Assembly: GCA_002315325.1 (NCBI GenBank)
Contig: DCGU01000002.1
Span: 7,089 to 31,411 of the forward strand
Direction of reading: 5' to 3'
DNA: 24,323 nucleotides
Source of the DNA: Clostridiales bacterium UBA1770
Lineage (GTDB): Bacteria > Bacillota > Clostridia > Oscillospirales > CAG-272
In this document: positions 22,432 to 24,323 of the stretch, piece by piece
Layout of the letters: every line of letters starts with the position of its first letter
How positions within the stretch are numbered: position 1 is the stretch's first letter
Notes under the pieces: model-generated
What the model was told of the DNA's origin: nothing
The model's database searches: none
The model's input: only the letters and a program-made list of their open reading frames with translations
Translations under genes and position numbers: made by a program

Positions 22432-23262
22432 TTATTTGTCATTTCTGCGTTTCACGATGAACTTGTTGGTGCGAGCCTTCTTATTACGAGTCTTCAGACC
22501 CATAGCAGGCTTACCCCAAGGCGTCATGGGTGACGGATGACCGACAGGGGACTTACCTTCACCACCACCGTGAGGGTGATCGCAGGGGTTCATGACAGAA
22601 CCGCGAACGGTAGGACGGATGCCCTTATGACGGGTCTTACCGGCTTTACCGACTTTAACGGTATCGTGCTCGATGTTGCCGACCTGACCGATGGTTGCGA
22701 TGCAGTCCAGACGGACGATACGTACTTCACCGGAAGGCAGACGAACCTGAGCTTCGCCGTTTTCCTTAGCGATCAACTGTGCGAAAACACCGGCGGAACG
22801 AACCAGCTGAGCACCTTTACCGGGGTACAACTCAACGTTGTGAATCTCGGTACCAACGGGAATGTTGGCCAGGGGCAGCGTGTTACCGGGTTTAATATCG
22901 GATTCGGCACCGGCATATACGGTGTCGCCGACTTTCAGGCCGACGGGAGCGATGATGTAGCTCTTGTCGCCTGCATCGTTCTGCAGCAGTGCGATGTAAG
23001 CGGTGCGGTTCGGGTCGTATTCGATACCGATGACCTTTGCAGCGCTGTTGTCGGCACGCTTGAAATCGATGATTCTGTACTTAACTTTGTTGCCGCCGCC
23101 GCGATGACGTACGGTGATCTTACCGTAGCTGTTACGGCCGGCGTTCTTTTTCTTAACAGTAATCAGGCTCTTCTCGGGGCTGAACTTGGTCAGTTCCTCG
23201 AAAGACGGTACTGTCATACCTCTTCTGCCGGGGGTTGTCGGCTTATACTTAATTGTAGGCAT
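22432..23262 (-). CDS. rplB: 50S ribosomal protein L2
   Basis: 276 residues; one of the most conserved r-proteins, needed for subunit association and peptidyl transfer. PTTPGRRGMTVPSFEEL at the start, the OB and SH3-like domains in the middle, and the C-terminal NPCDHPHGGGEGKSPVGHP, with the conserved histidine near the catalytic centre, are all present. Confidence 0.99.
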   Translation of the reverse strand: MPTIKYKPTTPGRRGMTVPSFEELTKFSPEKSLITVKKKNAGRNSYGKITVRHRGGGNKVKYRIIDFKRADNSAAKVIGIEYDPNRTAYIALLQNDAGDKSYIIAPVGLKVGDTVYAGAESDIKPGNTLPLANIPVGTEIHNVELYPGKGAQLVRSAGVFAQLIAKENGEAQVRLPSGEVRIVRLDCIATIGQVGNIEHDTVKVGKAGKTRHKGIRPTVRGSVMNPCDHPHGGGEGKSPVGHPSPMTPWGKPAMGLKTRNKKARTNKFIVKRRNDK

Positions 23263-23280
23263 TCTTCAATCCTCCTACTC

Positions 23281-23574
23281 TCAGTTCAAACCGTCGAAGA
23301 ACTCGATCGTCTTGGAATCGGCGGTCAGAGTTACGATGGCTTTCTTCCATTCGGCCGTGTAGCCGGCATGTACGCCGAGTCTCTTGGGCTTCTTTTTCAT
23401 ATTAATGGTGTTGACGGATGCAACCTGTACCTTGAACATGGTTTCAACGGCTACGGCGATTTCCGGCTTGGTAGCGTTCTTCTGAACCTTGAAGGTGTAG
23501 GTCTTGTCGGCCAACTTGTCCATGCTTTCCTCGGTGATCAGAGGTTTAATAATGATGTCTTCTACGTTCTTCAT
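23281..23574 (-). CDS. rplW: 50S ribosomal protein L23
   Basis: 97 residues; docking site for trigger factor and SRP at the tunnel exit. VEDIIIKPLITEESMDKLAD and KPEIAVAVETMFKVQVASVN, then the loop KKKPKRLG, are typical. The ATG overlaps the rplD stop by one base (TAATG), indicating translational coupling. Confidence 0.98.
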   Translation of the reverse strand: MKNVEDIIIKPLITEESMDKLADKTYTFKVQKNATKPEIAVAVETMFKVQVASVNTINMKKKPKRLGVHAGYTAEWKKAIVTLTADSKTIEFFDGLN

Positions 23575-24197
23575 TATGCGTACACCTCCTGCAGTTTTTC
23601 AACGGCTGCCTTGGAAACGATAAACTTATCGGCGTTCAGAATGTCGTACACGTTGATCGTGTTGAACAGGCAGGTCTTTACGCCGGGAATGTTGGCACAG
23701 CTCTTCACAACGAAGGTGTCCTTCTCGGGCAGAACGATCAAAGACTTTCTGTCGGCGCCGAATGCCTTCAGCATGGCAACCATGGTCTTCGTCTTGTAGC
23801 CTTCACATTTGATATCGTCAACGACAATCAGATTGCCCTCGGCAACCTTAGCGGAAAGCGCACTGTACAGTGCAACTCTCTTGGTCTTCTTGTTCATAGC
23901 GATGCGGTAATCTCTGGGCTTCGGGCCGAGAGCGATACCGCCGTGCGTCCACTGAGGAGCACGTGTGGAACCCTGGCGTGCGCGGCCGGTTCCCTTCTGT
24001 CTCCAGGGCTTTGCGCCGCCTCCGGAAACTTCAGATCTGGTCTTTGCCTTCTGTGTACCCTGACGCATATTAGCAAGCTGTGCTACTACTGCCTGATGTA
24101 CGAGGTTCTCGTTAACTTCTACTCCGAACACTGCATCGTTAAGTTCGATCTTTCCGATCTCCTTGCCCTGCATGTTGAATACAGCTACGTTTGCCAT
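23574..24197 (-). CDS. rplD: 50S ribosomal protein L4
   Basis: 207 residues; exit-tunnel protein and, in E. coli, repressor of the S10 operon. The internal loop WRQKGTGRARQGSTRAPQWT and the GIALGPKPRDY segment that follows identify it. Ends in a TAATG overlap with rplW. SD GGAGG lies before the ATG, within 34 bases of the rplC stop. Confidence 0.98.
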   Translation of the reverse strand: MANVAVFNMQGKEIGKIELNDAVFGVEVNENLVHQAVVAQLANMRQGTQKAKTRSEVSGGGAKPWRQKGTGRARQGSTRAPQWTHGGIALGPKPRDYRIAMNKKTKRVALYSALSAKVAEGNLIVVDDIKCEGYKTKTMVAMLKAFGADRKSLIVLPEKDTFVVKSCANIPGVKTCLFNTINVYDILNADKFIVSKAAVEKLQEVYA

Positions 24198-24230
24198 TAT
24201 CTAAGTCCTCCTTTCTTTCCTGCCATCAAA

Positions 24231-24323
24231 TTATTTGCCTGATTTTACAGTCTCTTTGATGGTGATAAGGGACTTCTTGGGTCCGGGTACGGATCCCTTA
24301 ACCAGCAACAGATTGTTTTCAGC
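24231..24323 (-). CDS. rplC: 50S ribosomal protein L3, C-terminal end (continues beyond window)
   Basis: The last 30 codons are in frame up to the window edge: ENNLLLVKGSVPGPKKSLIT and then IKETVKSGK before TAA. The VKGSVPGPKKSL segment is the conserved L3 C-terminus and its position before rplD is canonical for the S10 operon. The rest of the gene, and presumably rpsJ, lies outside. Confidence 0.93.
   Translation of the reverse strand, partial: AENNLLLVKGSVPGPKKSLITIKETVKSGK

Overview
This window is a chromosomal housekeeping region of a Gram-positive anaerobe of the class Clostridia. The best guess is the Oscillospiraceae/Ruminococcaceae group (Faecalibacterium/Gemmiger-like). That guess rests on the protein flavours (zinc-type S14, S4, L36 and adenylate kinase, long clostridial GluRS, S3 with an Arg/Gly/Asp-rich tail), strong AGGAGG ribosome binding sites and classical sigma-A promoters. 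Genus level is inference only.

Left part (1-9537). The window opens inside tyrS (+), which ends at a perfect intrinsic terminator. On the minus strand follow a LexA/CI-type repressor (XRE helix-turn-helix plus S24 autoprotease) and an OPA-like major facilitator transporter, each with its own promoter. Divergent from the transporter is a lipoprotein of the OppA/DppA substrate-binding family with an unusual internal coiled-coil insertion. After its terminator comes a stem-loop-rich leader and the gltX-glnS pair (GluRS and GlnRS), ending at a terminator.

Right part (9566-24323, minus strand). This is the near-complete S10-spc-alpha ribosomal protein supercluster in the canonical order: (rplC)-rplD-rplW-rplB-rpsS-rplV-rpsC-rplP-rpmC-rpsQ-rplN-rplX-rplE-rpsN-rpsH-rplF-rplR-rpsE-rpmD-rplO-secY-adk-map-infA-rpmJ-rpsM-rpsK-rpsD-rpoA-rplQ. 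It closes with an intrinsic terminator that faces the glnS terminator. Genes are tightly packed and almost all have good SD sequences. Exceptions are map (no visible SD), rpmJ (distant SD), a TTG start for infA, and GTG starts for rplN and rpmC.

The least ordinary signal is non-coding. Two intergenic elements, 797-969 (minus) and 9257-9454 (plus), lie at the 3' ends of unrelated genes in the same sense as those genes. They share conserved flanking blocks but enclose long hairpins of entirely different sequence. The second copy is also bracketed by a 26-bp direct repeat that includes the glnS stop codon. The structured leader before gltX and the coiled-coil insertion in the binding protein are the next most interesting points. 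I see no CRISPR array, transposase, phage genes, rRNA or tRNA in the window.
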